NCBI GenBank assembly: GCA_947066955.1
Contig: CAMTAF010000017.1
Span: forward strand, 1-42,463
From: an uncultured Hungatella sp.
GTDB lineage: Bacteria > Bacillota > Clostridia > Lachnospirales > Lachnospiraceae
DNA length: 42,463 nucleotides
Direction: 5' to 3'
Numbering within the stretch: position 1 is the first letter of the stretch; the number at the start of each line of letters is the position of its first letter. This document shows positions 25,353 through 33,219 of the stretch, piece by piece. Under the pieces are notes generated by a model, which ran no database searches, was not told the origin of the DNA, and saw only the letters and a program-made list of their open reading frames with translations. Position numbers and translations under genes: made by a program.

Positions 25353-25383
25353 GCACTCAGTATTTTTTACTGGGTGCTTTTTG
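25353..25383 (+). terminator. Second terminator-like hairpin
   Basis: GCACTCAGTA (25353-25362) pairs with TACTGGGTGC (25368-25377, one wobble), followed by TTTTTGC. It lies near the probable left edge of the inserted element. Confidence 0.7.
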
Positions 25384-25411
25384 CATTTCCGGGGCAGGAT
25401 GTTCCGGGGGT

Positions 25412-25457
25412 AGAAAAAGCCGTCACTTTTTAATTTTTGAAAGTGGCGGCTTTTTCT
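25412..25457 (+). terminator. Bidirectional terminator upstream of parA remnant
   Basis: AGAAAAAGCCGTCACTTT (25412-25429) pairs with AAAGTGGCGGCTTTTTCT (25440-25457), an 18-bp stem with one G-T pair and T-runs on both strands. It insulates the ribosomal operon from the element and the reverse. Confidence 0.8.
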
Positions 25458-25501
25458 ATTTCCAGAAGCTATCAACACAACTTAGAAATGAGGTGAAGTC
25501 A

Positions 25502-25816
25502 ATGAACACACAGATCATCGCCTGCTCAAACCAGAAAGGCGGAACGGCCAAGACCACCACCTGCGTCAATCTGGGGATTGGGCTGGCCAGGGAGGACAAA
25601 AAGATCCTTCTGGTGGATTGCGACCCGCAGGGCAGCTTGACCATCAGCCTGGGCCACCCCCAGCCGGACAAGCTGCCATTTACTCTTTCCGATGCCATGG
25701 TACGTATCCTGCTGGACTGTCAGCCCTCCCTAGGGATGCTTACGGTCAATGCCCTGGCCGCCGCAAACAGGATTATAACAGAAGACGTGGAGGTTATCAT
25801 TCAAAAAAGTTTTTGA
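25502..25816 (+). pseudogene. ParA-family ATPase remnant, doubly deleted
   Basis: ParA/Soj ATPases segregate plasmids and ICEs and are usually about 250-275 residues; only 104 codons remain here. The N-terminus is intact with the deviant Walker A KGGTAKTTT (about residues 12-20) and LLVDCDPQGS. Then TLSDAMVRI runs directly into LLDCQPSLGMLTVNALAAAN, segments that are separated by roughly 50 residues in full-length relatives, so an in-frame internal deletion is likely. After that the frame ends in an unrelated tail (ITEDVEVIIQKSF). ATG follows GAGGTGAAGTCA. Probably not functional. Confidence 0.75.
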
Positions 25817-25824
25817 TTTCTATA

Positions 25825-25866
25825 TTTACTTTCGTGCCACATTCGTATATAATAGTAGCACGAAAG
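25825..25866 (+). promoter_or_regulatory. abiE promoter with overlapping palindromic operator
   Basis: TTTACT (25825-25830), 17 bases, TATAAT (25848-25853). A perfect 9-bp inverted repeat, CTTTCGTGC (25829-25837) / GCACGAAAG (25858-25866), brackets the -10 box. AbiEi antitoxins are known to repress their own promoter by binding inverted repeats, so this is the probable operator (inference). Confidence 0.7.
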
Positions 25867-25878
25867 GAAGTGGCGTGC

Positions 25879-26481
25879 GTGACGAAAGCAGAACGATTTG
25901 AGCAATTAGATAAACTTCTGGCAGAGCATGATGGAATGCTGCAAACCGCCCAGGTAATTGCCAGCGGAATTGTAAAACCAATCTTTTATGAATATGTCAA
26001 AGAGAAAAAGCTGGAACAGGTTGCCCATGGTATTTATGTTTCTGAAAATGCTTGGGTGGATGCGATGTTTCTTTTGCATCTGCGGTGCGGTCAGGCAATA
26101 TTCTCCCATGAATCGGCGCTGTTTTTTCACGATCTGACAGACAGGGAACCGTCACCATACTCTGTTACGGTGCGGAGAGGTTACAGTCCAACTCGCTTAA
26201 AGGCGGAGGGCCTTTCTGTTTACACCGTGAAGCCAGAGTTTTATGAGATTGGCCGAACCACTGGCCAGACGCCTTTTGGTCATACGGTGCCGGTTTATGA
26301 TATGGAGCGAACGATCTGCGACCTGCTTCGGAGCCGGAGTAGTATTGAAATCCAGACTTTCCAGGGAGCGCTTAAAGCCTATGCCCGCAGGAAAGATAAA
26401 AATTTAAGAACATTGATGCGCTATGCCGGATTGTTTCGGGTAGATAAAACTTTAAGGCAGTATTTGGAGGTACTCTTATGA
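25879..26481 (+). CDS. AbiEi-type antitoxin / transcriptional regulator
   Basis: The 200-residue product matches the type IV AbiE antitoxin: an N-terminal winged-helix region (about 1-60: FEQLDKLLAEHDGMLQTAQV, then LEQVAHGIYVS) and a C-terminal domain with FSHESALFFHDLTDREP and VYDMERTICDLLRSRS. GTG at 25879 is preferred, just after GAAAGGAAG; the frame is open back to 25618 only because it passes through the parA remnant. Its stop overlaps the toxin start as ATGA. It probably neutralises AbiEii and represses the operon. Confidence 0.85.
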   Translation: MTKAERFEQLDKLLAEHDGMLQTAQVIASGIVKPIFYEYVKEKKLEQVAHGIYVSENAWVDAMFLLHLRCGQAIFSHESALFFHDLTDREPSPYSVTVRRGYSPTRLKAEGLSVYTVKPEFYEIGRTTGQTPFGHTVPVYDMERTICDLLRSRSSIEIQTFQGALKAYARRKDKNLRTLMRYAGLFRVDKTLRQYLEVLL

Positions 26482-27323
26482 TAAAAACAGCAAGACAGCT
26501 CAAGGATTTAATCCGCAATCTTTCCAGAGAAAAATCCGCAGACGCACAGATTTTAATGCGGAATTATATGATGGAGCGTTTTCTGGAGCGCATTTCCCTT
26601 TCTGAATACAAAGATAAATTTATCTTAAAGGGTGGGATGCTGGTAGCCGCAATGGTGGGGCTGGATGCTCGTTCCACAATGGATTTGGATGCAACCATAA
26701 AGGGAGCCAATGTCAATGTGGAGGACATTGAAACTTTGATTTCTACAATCATAACCGTTCCGATTGACGATGGCGTTAAATTTCAGTTGAAAAACATCTC
26801 CGAGATCATGGATGAAGCAGAATACCCTGGGATTCGTGTCAGCATGACCACAACCTTTGACGGTGTAGTAACACCATTGAAAATTGACATTTCCACCGGT
26901 GATGCCATTACCCCCAGAGAGATCCGGTACAGTTTTAAGCTGATGTTGGAAGATCGCTGGATTGATATTTGGGCCTACAATCTGGAAACGGTGTTGGCAG
27001 AAAAGCTGGAAACCATTCTCTCCAGGGCAACAACTAACACCCGCATGAGGGACTTCTATGACCTCTATATTTTGAACCGGCTCCACGGTTCCGACATCAT
27101 TCCGGAAGATTTGGCTGCGGCTCTCGCTGCAACGGCCAGAAAAAGAGGAACAGAAAAGTATCTGCCGGATGCGTTGGCGGTTTGCGATGAAGTGGAAAAT
27201 AGTCCCACCATGCTGGGGCTATGGTTAGCCTATCAGAAGAAATTTTCCTATGCCTTTGACATTTCATGGGCTACTGTTATGGAATCCGTCCGGAATTTGT
27301 ACCGGATGTGCCAAGGGCAGTAA
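26478..27323 (+). CDS. AbiEii-type nucleotidyltransferase toxin
   Basis: A 281-residue nucleotidyltransferase of the AbiEii/AbiGii (DUF1814) family, the toxin of a type IV toxin-antitoxin and phage abortive infection system. The first catalytic motif is FILKGGMLVAAMVGLDARST followed by MDLDATI (around residues 47-75), and the later motif LKIDISTGD and WAYNLETVLAEKLETILSRA are present. The gene overlaps abiEi by four bases. It appears full length and intact, unlike the genes around it. Base composition is AT-richer than the flanking genes. Confidence 0.85.
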   Translation: MIKTARQLKDLIRNLSREKSADAQILMRNYMMERFLERISLSEYKDKFILKGGMLVAAMVGLDARSTMDLDATIKGANVNVEDIETLISTIITVPIDDGVKFQLKNISEIMDEAEYPGIRVSMTTTFDGVVTPLKIDISTGDAITPREIRYSFKLMLEDRWIDIWAYNLETVLAEKLETILSRATTNTRMRDFYDLYILNRLHGSDIIPEDLAAALAATARKRGTEKYLPDALAVCDEVENSPTMLGLWLAYQKKFSYAFDISWATVMESVRNLYRMCQGQ

Positions 27324-27663
27324 ACAGGCTGCTGAAGCTGCTTACAGAGATGGGCTGCGAAGTGTTCAGACGAGGAAAATCTATCCGGCTCAAAGCTCCC
27401 GGATGGAAGAATGTTGCCCGTATGGATGAGAAGCTGGGCGAGGGTTACAGTGAGGAAGAGATTCGGGCGGTTCTCGCCGGAGAAAAACAGCACACGCCGA
27501 ATAGGAAAGCAGTCCAGCAGAACCACCGAAGGTCAATCTGCTGGTGGACATTCAGGAAAAATTGCAGGCTGGAAAAGGTGCGGGGTACGCACGATGGGCC
27601 AAGGTATTTAACCTCAAGCAGATGGCGCAGACCGATGCAAAACGAGCCTTGAAACTGGAATAG
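27312..27663 (+). pseudogene. Relaxase (MobA/VirD2-type) fragment, frameshifted
   Basis: The remnant reads NRLLKLLTEMGCEVFRRGKS and GWKNVARMDEKLGEGYSEEE in one frame to about 27518. It then continues in another frame as PPKVNLLVDIQEKLQAGKGA and YARWAKVFNLKQMAQ before a stop at 27661-27663. This looks like the central to C-terminal part of the relaxases of Clostridial mobilizable elements; the N-terminal catalytic tyrosine and HUH domain are missing. The frameshift and the short tail (TDAKRALKLE) show that it is broken. Its start overlaps the end of the AbiEii gene in another frame. Confidence 0.65.
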
Positions 27664-27917
27664 ATTGTTGTAAAACCCAAGACATATCCCCATTTTTTTG
27701 ATATAATCCAAATGAGGTAATTCATGTAAGGGCTTTGGGAGGCTACCTATGATGAATTCAGCAATTACCGGCTTCTGGTGCGTGTCCTGGGGGAACAGGC
27801 CATCCAGCAGAACTCGGCGGAACCGGTACACAAGGAGACGGTGACTCTCGATACGGACGGGGCCTATGGGGAAGCCGGAACCAGGAGCTGGCAAAAGGGA
27901 AAGGGAAAGGTACAAAG
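27664..27917 (+). other. Intergenic stretch with an unidentified gene fragment
   Basis: A possible -10 TATAAT at 27702-27707 has only a weak -35 (AAGACA, 27679-27684). From about 27747 an open frame without a good start reads EATYDEFSNYRLLVRVLGEQ and goes on to overlap the next gene; I do not recognise it. It is probably another remnant of the mobile element. Confidence 0.35.
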
Positions 27918-28244
27918 ATGGAACGTAATTTAAAAATCAATCAAAATGCGGAACAGACCTACCATTCCATCCGCAATTCTATTGTATCTGCCCAGCACCG
28001 TTTAAGCGCAGCAGTAAATTCCGCTATGGTAATGACCTATTGGGAGATTGGCGAGCAGATCTATAAAGCGTGTGGGGAAAATGACCGGGCTGAATATGGG
28101 AAGAAATTGTTAGAATATCTTTCTGAACAGTTGACTGTTGAGTTCGGAAAGGGCTTTACGGTGCGAAATCTGAGGGCCATGCGTCAGATCATGACCAGGA
28201 GGAACTGTTATGACACAAAACCAGACATCCGACACAACAAATAA
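27918..28244 (+). pseudogene. DUF1016 (YhcG-type) nuclease gene, 5' fragment
   Basis: The first 93 or so residues match the N-terminal winged-helix region of the DUF1016 family: YHSIRNSIVSAQHRLSAAVN, MVMTYWEIGEQIYKA and EFGKGFTVRNLRAMRQ. Full members have about 340-370 residues and a C-terminal PD-(D/E)xK nuclease domain, which is absent. After MRQ the homology stops (near 28196) and the frame runs into the start of the sensor kinase gene. It marks the right edge of the inserted element. Confidence 0.8.
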
Positions 28245-29991
28245 ACCCCGGAGAATATCTGTCAAATGGAAGCTTCTGGCAATGGTTCTTCTGATTCAGA
28301 TTCCCTTCTGCGTTCTGTTTCTGTTAAGCCAGCGGTCGGCAATGGAACAGATTGAGGGCCAGATGGCCAAGAGCCAGGCCGATGCTCTCAATGTATTTGC
28401 AGCCAGCATCCAGGATCAGATGACAAAGGCCTCAGAGTTCCTTTTTGTAAACTGCTGGAGTGAGAAAAGCTTTATGGACGCAGCCGCGGCGGAGGAGAGG
28501 GAGCGGGCGGCGGAGCTTTTGGAGCTTCAGTACAAGCAGGCCCAGGATCTGACAGATTCGGCAAAGAGTATCGGGGCAGTGGTGTTTTTGAATCCGGAGT
28601 ATGATTTTGAGATACCTGTCATCAGCTGGGAGGATGACACGGAGGAGCGCAGGGAACGTCTGATGTCTGCCGCCAGGACCATATGTGAGGAGACGGACAG
28701 TTTAAACACAGGGTGGGACCTGTATCTGTTGGATGACCGCCCGTATCTGGCCAGAATGTGCTGCCGGGAAAGTCTCTATGGGGTAGTCCTCATGGATCTG
28801 GCGGATATCTCCTCCTCGGTCCGGGTGGATTACGGCTTGACTTCGTCGGTGATTTTTAAAAAGGGGAACCAGCTGCTCACCAGCGCCCTGTGGACCAGGG
28901 GGTATAACGGCAGCATGAAATATAAAGAGAAAGATGGTTATTATTTTGTGAAAAATAATAACCGGCAATATCTGATCACGGAAAAAACCCTGGCTACCCT
29001 GACCGTGGCCAGCGCCAGCGATTTTTTGTATGATGCAGGCTGGCTTTACACCATAACCTGGCTTTGGGCGGCAGTGGCCCTGGGTTCCTTCGGCGTGGCT
29101 TACTTGTACTTAAGGGGCACCTTTTTTAAGCCTCTCAACGGTCTGGTCCACGCTATGGAACAGATCCGGGGAGGGGATACCAGGCTTCGGGCCCCCAGAG
29201 GGGGGAACCGGGAGTTTGATCACATCAGCGACACCTTTAACGAGATGCTGGATGTGCTGGAGCAGTGGAAGATCAGCACCTATGAGAGCCGCCTTGCGGC
29301 CAGGAAATCCCAGATGGATGCCCTCCGCCTTCAGATCCGCCGCCATTTTTTTCTTAATTGTCTGAAAAATATTTATGCTCTGGCCAGCTCCGGGGAGGTG
29401 GAGGCTGTAAAGAAGGTGATTTTGCTGCTCTCTACCAACCTGCGGTACACCCTGGATTTTCATAAAGACGCGGTTGATCTGGGGACAGAGCTTAAGATGT
29501 GCGGCGATTATCTCAAGCTGCAGAGCGTGGGCCAGGAGCATGAGGCGGAATTGGCTCTGAGCGTGGAGGAAGGGATGGAATCTTTCAAGATCCCGCCGGT
29601 AAGTATTTTGACAATTCTGGAGAACAGCTGCAAATACGGCTCCCGCCAGGCCGGCCCCTTAAAAGTGGCTGTCACCGCCGGAAAGAGGAAGATGGATGGA
29701 CGGGAGTATGCCCATATCGCAATTTCGGACAACGGAAACGGGTTTCCCCCTGAACTTCTGGAGAAACTGAACAATGATATGGACTCGGTCTGGAAAGAGG
29801 GCCATGTAGGTCTTGCCAACACCATTGTCCGGCTGAGGATGCTTTACGGCCAGGAGTGCCAGGCCTTGTTTTCCAACAGGAAGGGGGCCAGGGTGGAGTG
29901 GATTATTCCTGTGGGAGCGTTTGGCAAGGATCAGGGAATCGGTACAGAGACAGAGGAGAGGAGCGCTGGGGATGAAGCTTTTGATTGTTGA
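28210..29991 (+). CDS. Sensor histidine kinase (LytS/YesM type)
   Basis: A 593-residue membrane kinase. One membrane segment lies at about 18-37 and a second at about 277-300, with an extracellular sensor domain of about 240 residues between them. A HAMP linker follows (about 300-350). The His_kinase domain has RRHFFLNCLKNIY with phospho-acceptor His379. The ATPase has the N box ILENSCKYG and the G boxes DNGNGFP and VGLANTIVRLRM. The ATG follows AGGAGGAACTGTT. It overlaps the response regulator by 20 bases. It probably senses a sugar for the transporter downstream. Its upstream region has been replaced by the mobile-element remnant. Confidence 0.92.
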   Translation: MTQNQTSDTTNKPRRISVKWKLLAMVLLIQIPFCVLFLLSQRSAMEQIEGQMAKSQADALNVFAASIQDQMTKASEFLFVNCWSEKSFMDAAAAEERERAAELLELQYKQAQDLTDSAKSIGAVVFLNPEYDFEIPVISWEDDTEERRERLMSAARTICEETDSLNTGWDLYLLDDRPYLARMCCRESLYGVVLMDLADISSSVRVDYGLTSSVIFKKGNQLLTSALWTRGYNGSMKYKEKDGYYFVKNNNRQYLITEKTLATLTVASASDFLYDAGWLYTITWLWAAVALGSFGVAYLYLRGTFFKPLNGLVHAMEQIRGGDTRLRAPRGGNREFDHISDTFNEMLDVLEQWKISTYESRLAARKSQMDALRLQIRRHFFLNCLKNIYALASSGEVEAVKKVILLLSTNLRYTLDFHKDAVDLGTELKMCGDYLKLQSVGQEHEAELALSVEEGMESFKIPPVSILTILENSCKYGSRQAGPLKVAVTAGKRKMDGREYAHIAISDNGNGFPPELLEKLNNDMDSVWKEGHVGLANTIVRLRMLYGQECQALFSNRKGARVEWIIPVGAFGKDQGIGTETEERSAGDEAFDC

Positions 29992-31525
29992 TGACCAGAG
30001 GGTCACCTTGATGGGGCTGGCTGCCAACATTCCGTGGCAGGAAGAGGGGTTTGACGCAGTGGACACGGCGGCCAATGCCATGGAAGCCAGGCTTTCCTTT
30101 GGCCGGGGGGCGCCGGATGTGATCCTGTGCGATATCGAGATGCCTGTGGAGAGCGGCATAGAGTTCTGCCGGTGGGTAAGGCAGCAGGGATATGGCAGCA
30201 AGATCATTTTTCTCACCTGCCACGCGGATTTTCAGTATGCCAGAGAGGCGATTGAACTGGGGGCCAGCGATTACATCGTCCAGCCGGCAGCCTATGAGAC
30301 CATCCGGGCAAAGGTTCGGGAAGTGGCGGAAAAACTGGGGGCGGAGGCCAGAAACAGGCGGTGGCAGGACATAGGCAAAAGTTATGTGTACAATCAAAAG
30401 GAGATCAGCAGCAGCCTGTGGCATGGATACCTCCTGGGAACTGTCAACAGTGGAGATTTCGCCTCTCTGCCCAGTATGCCGGACAGGGATGGGGAAGGGG
30501 TTCTCGCGGCGATTCAGATCCTTCGGTGGACCGCTGACCGTAAGCTTGAGGAGGATCTCATGGCCTCGGTGCTCCAAAGCTTTGCCGAGGATATTTTCGG
30601 AGCCCTGTCCTCCTGTATCCTCACTTCTTATATGGAAGCAGACACCTACGCTCTGCTGATACAGACAGAACCGGGAGCGGATATAAGCGGAGACTTAAAC
30701 AGCCGTCTTCAATACCTGGCAGATGCTTGCGACGTGTATATGCCATGCGAGATCGCCCTGTATCCCTCCAAGACATGTGCCATAACCGGAATGCCAAAGG
30801 AGTGGCGGCGTCTTATCAATGTCAGGGACCGGAATATAACCGGCAAAAAAGGGGTCTTTGGAGACGGACTGCCAGCAGAGGGAATGACAGACTACCGGCA
30901 GCAGGCCATGAGATGGAAGTCCATTCTGGAGGAAAAAGGGCCCAGGGCCATGGAGGAGGATGCCTGTGCCTGTCTGGACCGGCTGGCGGCCGCAAAAGGT
31001 TTTACCGCGGATACTCTGGCCTGCTTTTCTATGGATTTCCATCATCTGCTGGTGTATTTGTGGGAACCAAAAAGCAGGGTGGCCATGCTGCAGCAGTCGG
31101 CGGACTGGCAGCGGCTTGCCCACGAGGCCATGCGCTCCGTAGATCAGATGAAGGAGCTGATCCATCTGACCCTGGAATGCTATGCCAATGAGTCCGATGC
31201 CGGCGAGCTCAGCGTCACTGAGCAGATCGTGGATTATATTAATGAAAACCTGTGGGGGGAGATCCGCAAGGAGGACATCACGGAACATGTCCATTTGAAT
31301 GGAGATTACATCAGCCGGGTATTTAAAAAGGAAATGGGAATATCGATCAAGGGTTATATCATCCGCCAGAAGCTTTTGGAAGCTCAGAAGCTTCTGCGAA
31401 CCACGTCCCTGTCTGTGAGCAATGTGGCGGTTCAGCTGGGATACGGGAATTTCAGCCATTTTTCCGCTGCCTATAAGAGGGAGTTTGGGATTACGCCCAC
31501 GGAGGAGAGAGAACGAAAAAAATAA
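29972..31525 (+). CDS. AraC-type response regulator (YesN-like)
   Basis: A 517-residue regulator. The receiver domain has Asp7, Asp8 and the phosphorylation site Asp54 (ILCDIEMPVESG); Thr82 is in place, but the conserved Lys is Gln104 (DYIVQPAAYE). A middle domain of about 270 residues follows. The C-terminal AraC DNA-binding domain has DITEHVHLNGDYISRVFKKE and NVAVQLGYGNFSHFSAAYKR. ATG at 29972 is chosen because MKLLIVDDQ is the standard start; the frame from 29921 adds unrelated residues. Expected partner of the overlapping kinase and activator of the ABC operon downstream. Confidence 0.92.
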   Translation: MKLLIVDDQRVTLMGLAANIPWQEEGFDAVDTAANAMEARLSFGRGAPDVILCDIEMPVESGIEFCRWVRQQGYGSKIIFLTCHADFQYAREAIELGASDYIVQPAAYETIRAKVREVAEKLGAEARNRRWQDIGKSYVYNQKEISSSLWHGYLLGTVNSGDFASLPSMPDRDGEGVLAAIQILRWTADRKLEEDLMASVLQSFAEDIFGALSSCILTSYMEADTYALLIQTEPGADISGDLNSRLQYLADACDVYMPCEIALYPSKTCAITGMPKEWRRLINVRDRNITGKKGVFGDGLPAEGMTDYRQQAMRWKSILEEKGPRAMEEDACACLDRLAAAKGFTADTLACFSMDFHHLLVYLWEPKSRVAMLQQSADWQRLAHEAMRSVDQMKELIHLTLECYANESDAGELSVTEQIVDYINENLWGEIRKEDITEHVHLNGDYISRVFKKEMGISIKGYIIRQKLLEAQKLLRTTSLSVSNVAVQLGYGNFSHFSAAYKREFGITPTEERERKK

Positions 31526-31551
31526 AAGAATTTGTGGACATTATATAAAAA

Positions 31552-31593
31552 ACGACTTTTTACAAGAGAAAACCTGTGAAAAGTCGTTTTTTT
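31552..31593 (+). terminator. Terminator after the two-component genes
   Basis: ACGACTTTT (31552-31560) pairs perfectly with AAAAGTCGT (31579-31587), followed by a T-run to 31593. It separates the regulatory genes from the transporter operon. The following 117 bases are A-rich, with a possible -10 TATTCT at 31673-31678 but no good -35, which would fit an activator-dependent promoter. Confidence 0.88.
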
Positions 31594-31710
31594 GATGGGA
31601 GAACCACACGAAAGTCAAAAAAACACAAGCAAAAAGCATAAAGAGTGGCGGATAGGGTCGAAAAAATTATGATATTCTCATAACAGATATTTAGACAGGA
31701 GGTTACTTAC

Positions 31711-33219
31711 ATGTCAGAAAAAGGAGAGATTCTGGTGGAGGTCAGGGATCTGTGCAAGAATTTCGGCGTGACCGTAGCCCTGAACCATGTGAACATGGAG
31801 ATCAAGAGGGGGGAGATCCGCGGGCTGATCGGGGAGAACGGCTCCGGAAAGTCCACGGTCACTACCATCATCGCGGGAATTCAGCAGGCCACCAGCGGAG
31901 AGATCATCTACAAGGGAAAGCCCTGGAAACCGGTCACTTCCCTGGAGGCAATCCACGCGGGGATCGGGATCATCGTTCAGGAGATGGGAACCATACCCAA
32001 CATCACAGTGGCGGAAAACATGTTCCTGGGAGATTACGACCAGTTCCGCGCAGGCCCGTTTATCAACAAGGGGAAGATGATCGCCAAGGCTAACGAGGCC
32101 TTGAGGAACTTGGGGATCGACGACATCGAGGCCGGGCGGATCACGGGGAGCTACAACATGGAACAGCGCAAGCTCATTGAGATCGCCAAGACCATGGCCC
32201 ACGACCCGGAGATGTTTGTGGTGGACGAGACCACCACGGCGCTCTCGGAGAAGGGGAGAGAGATTCTTTACCGCCTGATGCGCAAGGCGGCGGATGACAA
32301 CAAGGCGGTGGTGTTTATCAGCCATGATTTGGACGAGATCATGGAGCAGTGCGACACCCTGACGGTGCTCAGGGACGGGGATATCATCGGATCCCTGGAG
32401 AAGGAGGAATATGAGCCCAACCGGATCAAACAGATGATGATCGGCCGTGACGTCCAGGGAGATTACTACCGCTCCGACATGGACGGCTACGGGGAAGAGG
32501 TGGTTCTTAAGGCGGAGAACCTGACCACCATGACGGACCTGATGTGCTTTGACATCGAGCTTCACAAGGGTGAGATTCTGGGAATCGGTGGGCTGTCCGA
32601 GTGTGGCATGCACACCCTGGGACGGGCCCTCTACGGCCTGGAAGATATCCTCACAGGGCAGGTGACGCTGACGAAAACCAACACAGCCATTAAAAACCCG
32701 GAGACAGCCTTTCAGCACGGCATGGGGTATGTGTCTAAGAACAGAGACCAGGAATCCCTGGTGATGAACGGAACCATTGGCGTCAACATTCAGAGCACCG
32801 GCTACAAGGCCAACCGGGGGCTGGGAATCTTTATCTCCGGGAAAAAGGAGCGGGAGTACGCCCGGCTTCAGGTGGATTCCCTGGCCATCAAGTGCAACAG
32901 CATCTTCCAGCCGGTGAGCGCCATGTCCGGAGGCAACAAGCAGAAGGTGGTGTTTGGAAAATGGCTGGCAGCGGATGCGGATGTGCTGATCCTGGACTGT
33001 CCAACGCGAGGGGTGGATATCGGTGTGAAGGCCTCCATGTACAAGCTGATCAATGACATGAAGAAAAACGGGAAGTCTGTGGTGCTGATCTCAGAGGAAC
33101 TGCCGGAGCTGTGCGGTATGTCGGACCGCCTGATCATCATGAAGGACGGGAAGATTTCCGGAGAGTTCTACAGGCAGGACGGATTTGACAACACAGAACT
33201 GATTGATTGTATGATTTGA
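31711..33219 (+). CDS. Sugar ABC transporter double ATPase (RbsA/MglA type)
   Basis: A 502-residue protein of two fused ATPase halves that powers sugar uptake. The N-terminal half has Walker A GENGSGKST (about residues 41-49), Walker B FVVDETTTAL with Glu173, and a degenerate signature (NMEQRKLIEIAK). The C-terminal half has no usable Walker A (GIGGLSECGMHTLG), but an intact signature SAMSGGNKQKVVFGKW. Its Walker B reads LILDCPTRGVDIG, with Cys430 where Glu is usual. So only one ATP site looks competent. ATG follows AGGAGGTTACTTAC. First gene of the transporter operon. Confidence 0.92.
   Translation: MSEKGEILVEVRDLCKNFGVTVALNHVNMEIKRGEIRGLIGENGSGKSTVTTIIAGIQQATSGEIIYKGKPWKPVTSLEAIHAGIGIIVQEMGTIPNITVAENMFLGDYDQFRAGPFINKGKMIAKANEALRNLGIDDIEAGRITGSYNMEQRKLIEIAKTMAHDPEMFVVDETTTALSEKGREILYRLMRKAADDNKAVVFISHDLDEIMEQCDTLTVLRDGDIIGSLEKEEYEPNRIKQMMIGRDVQGDYYRSDMDGYGEEVVLKAENLTTMTDLMCFDIELHKGEILGIGGLSECGMHTLGRALYGLEDILTGQVTLTKTNTAIKNPETAFQHGMGYVSKNRDQESLVMNGTIGVNIQSTGYKANRGLGIFISGKKEREYARLQVDSLAIKCNSIFQPVSAMSGGNKQKVVFGKWLAADADVLILDCPTRGVDIGVKASMYKLINDMKKNGKSVVLISEELPELCGMSDRLIIMKDGKISGEFYRQDGFDNTELIDCMI

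Larger units (their letters stand above)
25290..28196 (+). mobile_element. Decayed conjugative/mobilizable element carrying an AbiE system
   Basis: Between rpsI and the sensor kinase lies a block with a different character: AT-richer genes, a ParA with an internal deletion and a lost C-terminus, an intact AbiEi/AbiEii pair, a frameshifted relaxase fragment, an unidentified fragment, and a truncated DUF1016 gene. ParA plus relaxase is typical cargo of integrative conjugative elements of gut Clostridia. No integrase, att site or target duplication was found, so the edges are approximate. The right edge is set by the break in DUF1016 near 28196. Confidence 0.7.

Noticed and set aside
25618..25878. 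N-terminal extension of abiEi reaching into the parA remnant
   Set aside because: The frame is only open by chance; the promoter at 25825-25853 and the GTG with its ribosome site lie downstream of it.
27266..27652. Intact 128-codon gene after AbiEii
   Set aside because: The relaxase-like sequence changes frame near 27518, so this is a broken fragment and the last 40 codons are out of frame.
25290..28196. Integrase or transposase gene and att sites for the mobile element
   Set aside because: None could be found in any frame, and no convincing direct repeats flank the region; the element is called from its cargo only.
31714..32718. Long minus-strand open frame (334 codons) opposite the ABC ATPase
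   Set aside because: Shadow of the ATPase gene caused by high GC at third positions; its composition (rich in His, Leu, Gln, Val) is typical of antisense translation.
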